Source: Actinomycetales bacterium (GTDB lineage Bacteria > Actinomycetota > Actinomycetes > Actinomycetales > Cellulomonadaceae). Taken from it: a stretch of DNA of 15,125 nucleotides. The number at the start of each line of letters is the position of its first letter. Position 1 is the first letter of the stretch. The DNA lies in NCBI GenBank assembly GCA_015655615.1, contig JAATES010000157.1, positions 1 to 15,125 on the forward strand, read 5' to 3'. Under the pieces are notes generated by a model, which had not been told where the DNA came from, did not search any database, and worked only from the letters and a program-made list of their open reading frames with translations. The position numbers and the translations under genes are program-made. Below, piece after piece: positions 1 through 9,934 of the stretch.

Positions 1-1
1 G

Positions 2-3000
2 ACCCCGGAGGAGCGCCGAGGCTTCATCGAGGAGGCTGCTGGCGTCCTCAAGCACCGGCGTCGCAAGGAGAAGGCGCTGCGCAAGCTCGAGTCGATGGCG
101 GGCAACCTCACCAGGGTCCAGGACCTCACCGCGGAGATCCGGCGTCAGCTCGGTCCGCTGGCCAAACAGGCGGAGGTGGCACGGCGTGCCAGCATCGTGC
201 AAGCCGACCTCCGTGATTCCCGGGCGCGGTTGCTCGCCGACGACGTGGCACAGCTCACCGCCACGCTCGTGCAGGACGAGGCGGACGCGACGGCGTTGGC
301 GCAGCGACAACGGGAATTCGATGCCGAGCTGCAACGGCACCGTGAGCAGCTCGCCCTTCTCGAGGAGCACGCGCTGACCGCCGCCCCGGCTGTGGACCAG
401 GCCAGCGAGACCTGGTACCGGCTCGCCTCGGTGCGCGAGCGGGTGCGGGGACTGGAGACGGTTGCCGCCGAGCGCATCCGGCTGCTCGCCGCCCAGCGAC
501 CCGAGAGCTCCGGGCAGGACCCCGACGAGCTCGATCGGCAGGCGGCGGTCGCCCGGCAGGCCGAAGACTCCCTCCATGACGAGATCGAGCAGGCGCGGGC
601 GGCCCTGGAGGCCGCGGTCGAGGCCCGTGGACTGGCAGAGGAACAGGCTCGGGCCGCCCAGGCTGCGGCTGCGCGGGCGGCACAGGCGGCTTCGGACCAC
701 CGGGAAGGCCAGGCTCGGCTGCACGGTCAGGTGGAAGCACAGCAGGGCCGGTTCGATGCCGGGCAGGCCGAGGCCGTGCGCTTGCGAGCGGACATCGAAG
801 GTGCAGTGCGAGAGGCCGCGCAGGCCGGGGCGGCCTACCAGGAGCTCGAAGGCCAGGTGGCTGCCGCGGAACTCGGCGAGGTCGGCCTCGACGCCGCCTA
901 TGAGGAGGCCCGGCAGCGTCTGTCCGAGGTGAGGGCAGCGGCTGACTCGTACCAGCGCAAGGCTCTCGAAGCCGATCGCGAGGCAGCCAGCTGGGCGGAA
1001 CGTCTCGAGACCCTCCGGCTTGCCCTGACGCGCAAGGACGGCGCCGGGGCCTTGCTGGAGGCACCAGACCTCGCGACCGTCCGGGGGACGGTCGCGTCGG
1101 AGCTGACCGTGACGGCGGGCTACGAGGAGGCGATCCATGCGGCGCTCGGATGGTACGCCGATGGCGTGGTGGTCGCCGATCAGGCTGCCGTGGTCCAGGC
1201 CCTCGATTGGCTCCACCGCCACGACGCCGGACGCGCAGGTCTCCTCGTCGCGGGCACCGGAGGCGACAGCCACCCGGCATTGCCAGACACCGCGGCATCG
1301 CCAGACACCGCGGGATGGCCCGCTCCCGCGGGTGCGACGCCGACCCCTTCGACGACGACGGAGATCACCGCTGGATCGGGCCTCACCGGTGCGATCAGGG
1401 CAGGGGACCTGGTGCGGGCGTCCCCGGACGTCGTGACCGCGCTTGGCGACCTCCTGACCGGGGTGTGGGTGGTGGATGGACTGGACCAGGCGCATGCACT
1501 GGTCCGGGACCACCCCGGGATCCGGGTGGTCACCCGGCAGGGCGACCTGGTCGGTGCCAGGCACGCGTGGGGCGGCAGTGCGGGTGCGCCGAGTGTGCTG
1601 CACCTGCAGGCCGAGCTGGAACGTGCCGAGCAGGGCCAGCGTGCCGCCGTCACCCGGGCGGATGAAGCCCGCACCCAGGGGAGGGCTGTGGCACGCGAGC
1701 TGGACGCCTGCGTAAGTGCGCACGACGCAGCCTTGACGGCCCTCCACGAGTCCGACGCCCGGATGTCCTCCATGGCCGAAAGCCTGGGAAGCCTGGCTGA
1801 GACAGGCCGGTTGGCGCGCGATCGTCACGCGAAGCTGGCGGCTCGCCTGTCCCAGCTCACCACGGAGCTGGCCGTGCAGCAGGCCGACCTGGAGGACCTG
1901 CAGGGCCGCCTGGAAGCTGTCCGGAACGACCCCGTCGACTCGCCGCAGGACCAGGCCTCGACCAGTGAGCGCCGTGAGGAGTTGCAGCGCGAGGCGGCGC
2001 GAGCACGAGGGGTCGAGACCGAGGCACGGCTTGCGCTGCGCACGCTCGAGGAGCGGTTGCGCGCTGCCGCAGGCAGAGTCCACTCGCTGACGTCCGCGGC
2101 GCAGCGCGAGCGAACCTCACGGACCAAGGCGGCCGAGGCCGCGCAGTATCGCCGTCGCCAGACGGAACAGGCGCAAGCGGTGACGGCGGGAATCGCGGTG
2201 GTGCTCAGCCGTCTTGACCAGTCCCTCACACTGGCCTCGCGGCAGCGAGACAGCGCCACCGAGGCGAAGGCCCTCGTCGATCGCGAGCTGTTGCAGGTCC
2301 GCGAGAGATATGAGGTGCTGCGGCGCGAGCATGCGGAGATCACCGATCAGGCTCACCGTGAGGAACTGGCACGCGCTCAGCAGCAGGTTCGCCTGGAACA
2401 GGTCCAGGCACGTGCGATGGCCGAGGTGGGGATCGACGCAGACCTGCTCGTGGAGGAGTTCGGTCCCCATCGCGGCGTCCCGGCGCCCGACCCGGAACGG
2501 CCCGACGACCCCGATGCCATGATCGAACGACCCTATGTGCGCAGCGAGCAGGAGAAGCGGCTGCGCGCCGCCGAACGTGCCATGGCGCTCTTGGGCAGGG
2601 TGAACCCCTTGGCGATGGAGGAGCATGCGGCCCTGGAGGAGCGCCATGCCTTCCTGGCGGAGCAACTGGAAGATCTCAAGCGCTCGCGGGCTGACCTGCT
2701 GCAGATCGTGCGGGAGATCGACGATCGGGTCGAGCGGGTGTTCGCCGAGGCCTACGCCGATACTGAGGCGCAGTTCACCCGCGTGTTCGAGCGGCTCTTC
2801 CCGGGCGGGGAGGGCCGCCTGGTCCTGACGGATCCCGCCGACATGCTGACCACGGGCATCGAGGTCGAGGCCCGCCCGGCGGGCAAGAAGGTCAAGAGGC
2901 TGTCGTTGCTGTCCGGGGGTGAGCGCTCCCTGGCGGCCATCGCGCTGCTGGTCGCGATCTTCAAGGCGCGGCCCAGCCCGTTCTACGTCATGGACGAGGT

Positions 3001-3199
3001 CGAGGCGGCACTCGATGATGTGAACCTGGGACGGCTGCTGACGATCTTCGAAGAGCTGCGCAGCGACTCCCAGCTGATCGTCATCACCCACCAGAAGCGA
3101 ACCATGGAGATCGCCGACGGTCTCTACGGTGTGACGATGCGCGGCGATGGCGTCACGACGGTCATCAGCCAGCGGATGCCAGAGCGGTCGGAGGCCTAG
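2..3199 (+). CDS. smc: Chromosome segregation ATPase SMC, 5'-truncated
   Basis: SMC is the ATPase core of bacterial condensin. It dimerises through its hinge, works with ScpA and ScpB, and organises and segregates the nucleoid. The reading frame is open to the left edge: codons from base 2 encode the conserved RRGFIEEAAGVLKHRRRK stretch that follows the N-terminal head, so the ATG at 95 is internal. About 1065 residues are present. Roughly 150 N-terminal residues, including Walker A, lie outside the window. In order there is a long Ala/Glu/Arg-rich coiled coil, the hinge (about 1036-1617), a second coiled coil, and the C-terminal head. The head has the ABC signature LSGGE (2909-2923), Walker B FYVMDEVEAALDD and the switch histidine in VITHQKR. 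A Pro/Thr/Ala-rich insert interrupts the hinge. The gene ends with TAG, 36 bases before ftsY, so the two are probably co-transcribed. Confidence 0.97.
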   Translation, partial: TPEERRGFIEEAAGVLKHRRRKEKALRKLESMAGNLTRVQDLTAEIRRQLGPLAKQAEVARRASIVQADLRDSRARLLADDVAQLTATLVQDEADATALAQRQREFDAELQRHREQLALLEEHALTAAPAVDQASETWYRLASVRERVRGLETVAAERIRLLAAQRPESSGQDPDELDRQAAVARQAEDSLHDEIEQARAALEAAVEARGLAEEQARAAQAAAARAAQAASDHREGQARLHGQVEAQQGRFDAGQAEAVRLRADIEGAVREAAQAGAAYQELEGQVAAAELGEVGLDAAYEEARQRLSEVRAAADSYQRKALEADREAASWAERLETLRLALTRKDGAGALLEAPDLATVRGTVASELTVTAGYEEAIHAALGWYADGVVVADQAAVVQALDWLHRHDAGRAGLLVAGTGGDSHPALPDTAASPDTAGWPAPAGATPTPSTTTEITAGSGLTGAIRAGDLVRASPDVVTALGDLLTGVWVVDGLDQAHALVRDHPGIRVVTRQGDLVGARHAWGGSAGAPSVLHLQAELERAEQGQRAAVTRADEARTQGRAVARELDACVSAHDAALTALHESDARMSSMAESLGSLAETGRLARDRHAKLAARLSQLTTELAVQQADLEDLQGRLEAVRNDPVDSPQDQASTSERREELQREAARARGVETEARLALRTLEERLRAAAGRVHSLTSAAQRERTSRTKAAEAAQYRRRQTEQAQAVTAGIAVVLSRLDQSLTLASRQRDSATEAKALVDRELLQVRERYEVLRREHAEITDQAHREELARAQQQVRLEQVQARAMAEVGIDADLLVEEFGPHRGVPAPDPERPDDPDAMIERPYVRSEQEKRLRAAERAMALLGRVNPLAMEEHAALEERHAFLAEQLEDLKRSRADLLQIVREIDDRVERVFAEAYADTEAQFTRVFERLFPGGEGRLVLTDPADMLTTGIEVEARPAGKKVKRLSLLSGGERSLAAIALLVAIFKARPSPFYVMDEVEAALDDVNLGRLLTIFEELRSDSQLIVITHQKRTMEIADGLYGVTMRGDGVTTVISQRMPERSEA
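1278..1313 (+). repeat. 18-bp in-frame tandem repeat in the SMC hinge
   Basis: Two adjacent copies of CATTGCCAGACACCGCGG occur at 1278-1295 and 1296-1313 and differ at one base (T/C). Because the unit is 18 bp the frame is kept, and it encodes LPDTAA followed by SPDTAG. It lies in a Pro/Thr/Ala/Gly-rich stretch (about 1255-1380) inside the hinge. This looks like a slippage-derived insertion in a surface loop. Confidence 0.8.
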
Positions 3200-3235
3200 T
3201 CGGGGCAGCTGCGATCCGGCGGTCATGGAAGACTG

Positions 3236-4462
3236 GTGCCCGTGACTGAGTCTTCGTGGTGGATCGTCCTGGGCATCGTCCTGCTTGTCGCCGTCGTGCT
3301 GGGCGGCACCTGGCTGGTGCGGGGTCATCGGACCTCGCGGGGCAGCGACCGTTCCGAGGGTCCTGATCGGACTGCGGCCCAGCCGGGACTGCTGCGTCCG
3401 GACCGGGAGCATACGGACCTGGAGCCTACGAACGTCGAGCAGGCGGACGGTGGCGAGCACGGTGCAGGACAGGGTGCAGGACAGGGTGCGGCGGGCAGCG
3501 CGGCTCCTGCGGCCGAGCTGGACGTCCCGGAGCCGGTGGGGGGCAGGCTGGCCCGGTTGCGGGCCCGCCTCGCGCGCTCGGGCTCTCCCTTCGGGGCCCG
3601 GCTGCTCGCCGTTCTGTCGCGGGACGGCCTGTCCGAGGACGATTGGGACGAGATCGAGGAGACTCTGCTGCTGGCCGACATCGGTGCCGGGCCCGCGGTG
3701 GAGCTGGTCGATGACCTGCGGACCGAGGTGCGCGTGCGAGGGTTGCAGGGCGCGGACGGGGTTCGCGCTTTGCTGCGGGAGAAGCTGATCGCACTGGTCG
3801 ATCCCGCATGGGATCGCTCACTGGCGGTGACCCGGGACGGTGCGGCGGGTGTCCCGGCCGTGGTGCTGGTGGTCGGCGTCAACGGTGGTGGCAAGACGAC
3901 CACGGTGGGCAAGCTGACTCGCGTGCTGGTGGCGGAGGGCAAGTCGGTCCTGCTGGTGGCCGCCGACACCTTCCGTGCAGCCGCGGCCGACCAGCTGACG
4001 ACCTGGGGCTCTCGGGTGGGCGTCGAGACCGTGCGATCCGACCGTGACGGCGCCGACCCGGCCTCAGTGGCGTTCGACGGGGTGCGGGCCGGCAAGGAAC
4101 GCGAGGTCGACGTCGTCCTGGTCGACACGGCGGGCCGGCTGCAGAACAAGGCGGGCCTCATGGACGAGCTCGGCAAGGTCACCCGGGTCATCACCAAGGA
4201 GGCGCCTCTCAGCGAGGTGCTGCTGGTCCTCGATGCCACCACCGGGCAGAACGGGCTCAGCCAGGCGAGGGTCTTCACCGAGGTGGCAGGGGTCACCGGC
4301 ATCGTGCTGACCAAGCTGGATGGCACGGCCAAGGGCGGGATCGTCGTGGCGGTGCAGCGCGAGCTGGGCGTCCCGGTCAAGCTGGTGGGGCTGGGCGAAG
4401 GGGCTGACGACCTCGCCCCGTTTGATCCGGAGCAGTTCGTGGACGGCCTGCTGGGCGTGTGA
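3236..4462 (+). CDS. ftsY: Signal recognition particle receptor FtsY
   Basis: FtsY is the membrane-associated SRP receptor GTPase. It pairs with Ffh to deliver ribosomes carrying nascent membrane or secreted proteins to the translocon. The 408-residue product starts with a hydrophobic anchor (about residues 8-29), as in many actinobacterial FtsY proteins. A variable charged and Gly/Ala linker follows, then the helical N domain (about 100-190) and the SRP-type GTPase domain. Visible motifs are the P-loop GVNGGGKTTT (214-223), DTFRAAA (from 244), DTAGR (297-301) and TKLD (359-362), with the usual GLGEGADDLAPFDPEQFVDGLLG-type ending. The start is GTG 3236, or GTG 3242 in the same frame: GGAAG at 3227-3231 is 4 bases from the first and 10 from the second, so the choice is open. 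It lies 36 bases after smc. Confidence 0.97.
   Translation: MPVTESSWWIVLGIVLLVAVVLGGTWLVRGHRTSRGSDRSEGPDRTAAQPGLLRPDREHTDLEPTNVEQADGGEHGAGQGAGQGAAGSAAPAAELDVPEPVGGRLARLRARLARSGSPFGARLLAVLSRDGLSEDDWDEIEETLLLADIGAGPAVELVDDLRTEVRVRGLQGADGVRALLREKLIALVDPAWDRSLAVTRDGAAGVPAVVLVVGVNGGGKTTTVGKLTRVLVAEGKSVLLVAADTFRAAAADQLTTWGSRVGVETVRSDRDGADPASVAFDGVRAGKEREVDVVLVDTAGRLQNKAGLMDELGKVTRVITKEAPLSEVLLVLDATTGQNGLSQARVFTEVAGVTGIVLTKLDGTAKGGIVVAVQRELGVPVKLVGLGEGADDLAPFDPEQFVDGLLGV
3461..3489 (+). repeat. 12-bp tandem repeat in the FtsY linker
   Basis: GGTGCAGGACAG occurs twice in a row (3461-3472, 3473-3484), followed by a partial third unit. It encodes Gly-Ala-Gly-Gln repeats in the variable linker between the membrane anchor and the N domain. 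In-frame slippage is tolerated there because the linker is disordered. Confidence 0.75.
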
Positions 4463-4530
4463 CCAGATCGGCCCACCCCGGCGGAATTCCAGCGATCTCA
4501 TACTGGACGTCACCTGAGCGTGACCTGGTG

Positions 4531-4548
4531 GGTAACAGATTGTTTACC
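4531..4548. promoter_or_regulatory. Palindrome GGTAA-n8-TTACC upstream of the GlnR box
   Basis: A perfect 5-bp inverted repeat (4531-4535 and 4544-4548) with an 8-base AT-rich centre stands out in GC-rich DNA. It lies 14 bases before the GlnR box. It also contains GTAAC-n6-TTTAC, a distant resemblance to a GlnR half-box. It could be a second weak operator site, another regulator's operator, or an AT-rich promoter element. Confidence 0.3.
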
Positions 4549-4562
4549 TCACTGGTCATCTG

Positions 4563-4600
4563 GTCACACGCCTGAAACATTCATGGGCGTTGGGCGAAAC
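4563..4600 (+). promoter_or_regulatory. GlnR-type nitrogen regulator box upstream of amtB
   Basis: The sequence reads GTCAC-n6-GAAAC-n6-GGGCG-n6-GAAAC with exact spacing (4563-4567, 4574-4578, 4585-4589, 4596-4600). The known actinobacterial GlnR box is gTnAC-n6-GaAAC-n6-gTnAC-n6-GaAAC. The first half (a-site) matches at every fixed base. The second half (b-site) keeps GAAAC but has a poor GTnAC element. It ends 97 bases before the amtB start, in a gap that precedes a nitrogen operon, which is where GlnR sites are expected. The box was found by eye, and the promoter it acts on was not resolved. Confidence 0.75.
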
Positions 4601-4653
4601 GGCGATCGCTCAAGGTTGTCCATGGGTCAGTCGTCCGGCTGGCTGTGGGTGTT

Positions 4654-4683
4654 TCTGACCGGCCTTCGGGGCCGGTGATCAGA
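4654..4683 (+). promoter_or_regulatory. Stem-loop in the amtB leader, next to the ribosome binding site
   Basis: The core is a perfect 7-bp stem ACCGGCC (4658-4664) and GGCCGGT (4670-4676) closed by loop TTCGG. Below it, TCTG (4654-4657) can pair with CAGA (4680-4683) across a 3-base bulge. The presumed Shine-Dalgarno AGAGAGG (4681-4687) starts inside this lower stem, so folding could partly hide it. There is no T-run, so it is not a classical terminator for ftsY. Confidence 0.5.
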
Positions 4684-4697
4684 GAGGCGATCCATTC

Positions 4698-6355
<1,658 letters not shown>

Positions 6356-6413
6356 ACCACACAGCGGCACCCACAGCACCATACGCGCACTGCATGACGA
6401 GGGGACGAGGGCG

Positions 6414-8213
6414 ATGACTGACTCGGGACCCGGCAGTGCATCGGACGAGCAGGCCCTGCACACCATCGGTGTGCAGGGCCTGCGCTCGGCAATGCGAGCG
6501 CAGGCCGCAGCGGCCATCGGCCCCGGGCCGGAGGGATCCCTCCCGCCGGACCAGGGGCATCGGCGCCGCGCGGCACTGGTCGATCTGGTGGCCTCGCGGC
6601 TCGCGGACCTCTGGCGTTCGGTGACCGAAGAGATCCCACCGGAGGGGATCGCCCTGGCCGCGGTCGGCAGTCTGGGACGTGGCGATCTGGGACCGGCGAG
6701 TGACCTGGACCTGCTCCTCGTCCACGACGGACGCTCACATTCCGCCGCCGAGCTGGAACGGGTGGCACAGGGACTCTGGTACCCGTTGTGGGATGCGGGG
6801 ATCGACTTGGACCACTCGGTACGGTCGTTGGCCCAATGCCGGCAGGTGGCCTCCAAGGACGTGCCCGCGGCTGTCGGGATGCTGGACGTCCGTGCCATCG
6901 CCGGGGACACGGTCGTGGTCCACCGGGCCTCATCGGCGGTGCTGACCGACTGGCGTTCGGCCGCGCGACGCCGGCTCCCGGAGCTCCTGGCGTCCACCCG
7001 GCAGCGTGCGGAGCGCTCAGGTGAGCTGGCCTATTTGATCGAACCGGACCTGAAAGAGGCTCGCGGCGGCATCCGCGACGCCGTCGTGCTGGGTGCACTG
7101 GCCGCCACCTGGCTCACCGACCGGCCGCATGGCGCCGTCGACCGTGCCCGCGACGCGCTGCTGGACGCTCGCGACGTGTTACAGGTGGTCACGGGCCGCC
7201 ACACCAACAGACTTCTCCTGGCCGACCTCGACGAGGTCGCCGCCTTGAGCGGCTACCCCGACTCGGATGACTTCCTCGCGACACTGGCCGAGGCCGGACG
7301 GGAGATCTCCTACGCGCTGGACTCGACCGTCCGGCGCGCCCGCCAGGCCCTGCAGCGACCGGCCCTGTCCGCCCGGCCGTTCATGATCCGCGGACGGCGC
7401 TCGGCGCCGCGGCTGCGGGCGGTGGGGGACGGCCTGGTGGAGCACGATGGCGAGCTCGTGCTCGCGGTCGATGCGAACCCGGCGAGCGATCCGCTGCTGC
7501 CGTTGCGGGCAGCGGCCACCGCGGTGCGCACCGGGCTGACGCTGTCGCCGGTGAGCGTTGCGAGCCTGGCCCTATGCCCGCCGCTGGAGGACCCATGGCC
7601 CAAGGCGGCGCGCCAGCACCTCCTGGCACTGCTGGCATCGGGACCCGCTCAGATTCCGGTGTGGGAGGCGCTCGACCTCGCGGGCGTGGTCACCACCTGG
7701 ATCCCCGAGTGGGCCGACGTGCGAAACCGGCCGCAGCGCGCGGCAGCGCACCGGCACACCGTGGACCGGCACATCATCGAGGTGGTCTCGCGCTGTGCCC
7801 GGCACCGCAAGGATGCCGACCAGCCCGAGGTGCTCTACCTTGCTGCCCTGCTCCACGACATCGGCAAACGCCATGGCGCGGTGGACCACTCGATCACCGG
7901 TGCGGACCTGGTACCGGCGATCCTGGGACGCATGGGCTTCCCGGAGGAGGTCATCGCGGATGTCCAGCGGCTGGTGCTGCACCACCTCACACTGTCGCGG
8001 CTGGCGACGGGTGCTGATCCGGAGGATCCCAGCACGGTGGCCGAGCTCGTGGCCGCAGTGGACGGACGCGCGGACCTGCTGGTCAAACTGCGGGATCTCA
8101 CGGAGGCGGATTCGTCCTCGCTCGGCAAGCACGGCTGGACCGCCTGGCGGCAGCGGCTCGTGGACGACCTCGTGGCCCGGGCACTCGCGAGCCTGGCCGG
8201 GACCTCGCCCTGA
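6414..8213 (+). CDS. glnD: PII nucleotidyltransferase GlnD, ACT domains absent
   Basis: GlnD adds a nucleotide to, and removes it from, Tyr51 of PII in response to nitrogen status. The nucleotidyltransferase motif is GSLGRGD (85-91) followed by SDLDL, giving metal ligands D97 and D99. The middle PII-uridylyltransferase region includes [18 protein letters not shown]. The HD domain has RHTVDRHII (from 447) and LLHDIGK (H481, D482). The protein stops at residue 599, shortly after the HD domain, and only 107 bases separate it from ffh. The two C-terminal ACT domains that sense glutamine in E. coli GlnD (about 890 residues) are therefore missing, not frameshifted nearby. AGGGG (6400-6404) supports ATG 6414. 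The first 26 or so codons are poorly conserved and contain a perfect inverted repeat; ATG 6492 is an in-frame alternative with a weak ribosome binding site. Confidence 0.93.
   Translation: MTDSGPGSASDEQALHTIGVQGLRSAMRAQAAAAIGPGPEGSLPPDQGHRRRAALVDLVASRLADLWRSVTEEIPPEGIALAAVGSLGRGDLGPASDLDLLLVHDGRSHSAAELERVAQGLWYPLWDAGIDLDHSVRSLAQCRQVASKDVPAAVGMLDVRAIAGDTVVVHRASSAVLTDWRSAARRRLPELLASTRQRAERSGELAYLIEPDLKEARGGIRDAVVLGALAATWLTDRPHGAVDRARDALLDARDVLQVVTGRHTNRLLLADLDEVAALSGYPDSDDFLATLAEAGREISYALDSTVRRARQALQRPALSARPFMIRGRRSAPRLRAVGDGLVEHDGELVLAVDANPASDPLLPLRAAATAVRTGLTLSPVSVASLALCPPLEDPWPKAARQHLLALLASGPAQIPVWEALDLAGVVTTWIPEWADVRNRPQRAAAHRHTVDRHIIEVVSRCARHRKDADQPEVLYLAALLHDIGKRHGAVDHSITGADLVPAILGRMGFPEEVIADVQRLVLHHLTLSRLATGADPEDPSTVAELVAAVDGRADLLVKLRDLTEADSSSLGKHGWTAWRQRLVDDLVARALASLAGTSP
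6449..6483. repeat. Perfect 16-bp inverted repeat near the 5' end of glnD
   Basis: GCAGGCCCTGCACACC (6449-6464) is perfectly complementary to 6468-6483, with a 3-base loop ATC. In RNA this would be a very stable hairpin starting 35 bases after the glnD start codon. There is no T-run. It may attenuate transcription or translation between glnK and glnD, or it may be a terminator if glnD really starts at ATG 6492. Confidence 0.8.
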
Positions 8214-8238
8214 CCGCAGCGCGCGGGCGTTGTGCCGG

Positions 8239-8244
8239 TAGGCT
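8239..8244 (+). promoter_or_regulatory. Candidate -10 element for ffh
   Basis: TAGGCT fits the actinobacterial -10 pattern TAnnnT. It lies in the 107-bp gap between glnD and ffh, about 75 bases before the ffh start. No convincing -35 element is found at 16-18 bases upstream. A small hairpin CCGCT/AGCGG (8272-8276, 8284-8288) lies in the resulting leader. This is weak evidence that ffh has its own promoter. Confidence 0.35.
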
Positions 8245-8320
8245 GGACCCTTGACGTTCGGCCCTGCGCAACCGCTCGGCGGCAGCGGGGCGCCATCTAG
8301 CACCACGTGAGGACCTGCCG

Positions 8321-9934
8321 GTGTTCGCCACTCTGTCAGACCGACTGACATCGACCTTCAAGAACCTTCGCACCAAGGGACGCCTGTCCGAAGCGGACAT
8401 CGATGCCACCGTCCGGGAGATCCGGCGGGCGCTGCTCGATGCCGACGTCGCTGTTCCCGTGGTGCGCGAGTTCACCGCAGCGGTGCGCGAGCGGGCCCTG
8501 TCGGCCGAGGTCTCTGGTGCCCTGAACCCTGCCCAGCAGGTCGTCAAGATCGTCAACGAGGAACTCGTCGCGATCCTGGGCGGCCAGCACCGGGCGCTGC
8601 GGCTGGCGAAGACGCCGCCCACGGTGATCATGCTCGCGGGTCTGCAAGGCGCCGGAAAGACCACGCTTGCGGGCAAGCTCGCCCTCCATCTGCGCGGGCA
8701 GGGCCACACCCCGTTGCTGGTGGCCGCGGATCTGCAGCGCCCTAACGCCGTCACCCAGCTGACCGTCGTGGGCGAGCGGGCGGGCGTGCCCGTCCATGCC
8801 CCGCACCCGGGCGTGGCCAGTGAGGCGGAGATCGCCACGGGTGACCCCGTCGCCGTGGCGGCGAGCGGAATCCAGGAGGCGAAGGACCGGCAGCACGATG
8901 TGGTCATCGTCGACACCGCCGGCCGGCTGGGTGTCGATGCGGAGCTGATGCAGCAGGCCGCAGACATCAGAGCGGCCATCAACCCGGACGAGGTCCTCTT
9001 CGTCATCGACGCGATGATCGGGCAGGACGCCGTGGCGACGGCCAGTGCGTTCCTCGACGGCGTGGACTTCACCGGGGTCGTGCTGTCCAAGCTCGACGGC
9101 GACGCCCGTGGGGGTGCCGCGCTCTCGGTCGCGAAGGTCACCGGGCGGCCCATTCTCTTCGCCTCCACGGGGGAGAAGCTCACCGACTTCGAGCCCTTCT
9201 ACCCGGACCGCATGGCCTCACGGATCCTCGACATGGGCGATGTGCTCTCGCTCATCGAACAGGCCGAGAAGGCCTTCGACGCCGACGAGGCGGCCGCCAT
9301 GGCTGCCAAGATGGCCACCGGTGAGGGGTTCTCCCTCGAGGACTTCCTGGTGCAGATGCAGCAGCTGCGCAAGATGGGCTCGATGAAGAAGATGCTCGGC
9401 ATGCTGCCTGGCATGGGACAGATGCGCGAGGCGATCGACAACTTCGATGAGCGCGAGGTGGACCGCGTCGAGGCGATCGTCCGGGCGATGACGCCGCAGG
9501 AGCGCCGCGAGCCCAAGGTTCTCAACGGTTCGCGCCGGGCCCGGATCGCTAGGGGGGCGGGGGTCACCACGAGTGATGTGAACCAGCTGATGACCAGGTT
9601 CGAGGCCGCCCAGAAGATGATGAAGCAGATGGGCCGCGGTGGCGGCCTGCCGGGTATGGGCGGTCTGCCCGGCATGGGATCGATGCCGGGGGCCGGGAAA
9701 CGTGCCGGCGCGCGCCAGGGCGGCTCGAAGGCCAAGAAGAACCGGGCCACCGCGCGCCGGGCCAGCATCCAGTCGATGAAGGCCGCGAAGAAGGCTGCGC
9801 TGGACGCCGAGCAGCCCGCCGCCGGCAAGCCCGCACCAGCGGCACCGGGCAGCGCCTTCGGGCTCGGTCAGGCCAAGGGGGGCGACGGAACGGTCGACCT
9901 GCCGCCCGACTTCGAGAAGTTCTTGCGTGGCTGA
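8321..9934 (+). CDS. ffh: Signal recognition particle protein Ffh
   Basis: Ffh binds 4.5S RNA and signal sequences on nascent chains and docks with FtsY in a GTP-dependent complex. The 537-residue protein has the helical N domain (1-90), then a GTPase domain with GLQGAGKTT (107-115), DLQRPNAVTQL, DTAGR (198-202) and SKLDGDARGG (from 256). The methionine-rich M domain follows (about 330-440: MQQLRKMGSMKKMLGMLPGM and others), with the SRP RNA-binding segment around NGSRRARIARGAG. The C-terminal tail holds Gly-Leu-Pro-Gly-Met repeats and a Lys/Ala-rich segment ending in DLPPDFEKFLRG, which is usual in actinobacteria. The start is GTG 8321, with GAGGA (8309-8313) seven bases before it. Its stop overlaps the next gene by 8 bases. 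No 4.5S RNA gene is visible in the window. Confidence 0.97.
   Translation: MFATLSDRLTSTFKNLRTKGRLSEADIDATVREIRRALLDADVAVPVVREFTAAVRERALSAEVSGALNPAQQVVKIVNEELVAILGGQHRALRLAKTPPTVIMLAGLQGAGKTTLAGKLALHLRGQGHTPLLVAADLQRPNAVTQLTVVGERAGVPVHAPHPGVASEAEIATGDPVAVAASGIQEAKDRQHDVVIVDTAGRLGVDAELMQQAADIRAAINPDEVLFVIDAMIGQDAVATASAFLDGVDFTGVVLSKLDGDARGGAALSVAKVTGRPILFASTGEKLTDFEPFYPDRMASRILDMGDVLSLIEQAEKAFDADEAAAMAAKMATGEGFSLEDFLVQMQQLRKMGSMKKMLGMLPGMGQMREAIDNFDEREVDRVEAIVRAMTPQERREPKVLNGSRRARIARGAGVTTSDVNQLMTRFEAAQKMMKQMGRGGGLPGMGGLPGMGSMPGAGKRAGARQGGSKAKKNRATARRASIQSMKAAKKAALDAEQPAAGKPAPAAPGSAFGLGQAKGGDGTVDLPPDFEKFLRG

Noticed and set aside
2117..3460. 447-codon minus-strand open frame
   Set aside because: It lies opposite the conserved SMC head and the ftsY start. 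It has no domain-like sequence and is explained by codon bias.
8251..8256. TTGACG as a -35 for ffh
   Set aside because: No TAnnnT-like hexamer lies 16-18 bases downstream, and the nearby TAGGCT is upstream of it, so they cannot form one promoter.
8214..8320. Possible 4.5S (SRP) RNA or frameshifted ACT domain between glnD and ffh
   Set aside because: The gap is only 107 bases. It lacks the SRP RNA hairpin with its GGAA tetraloop, and is too short for an ACT domain.
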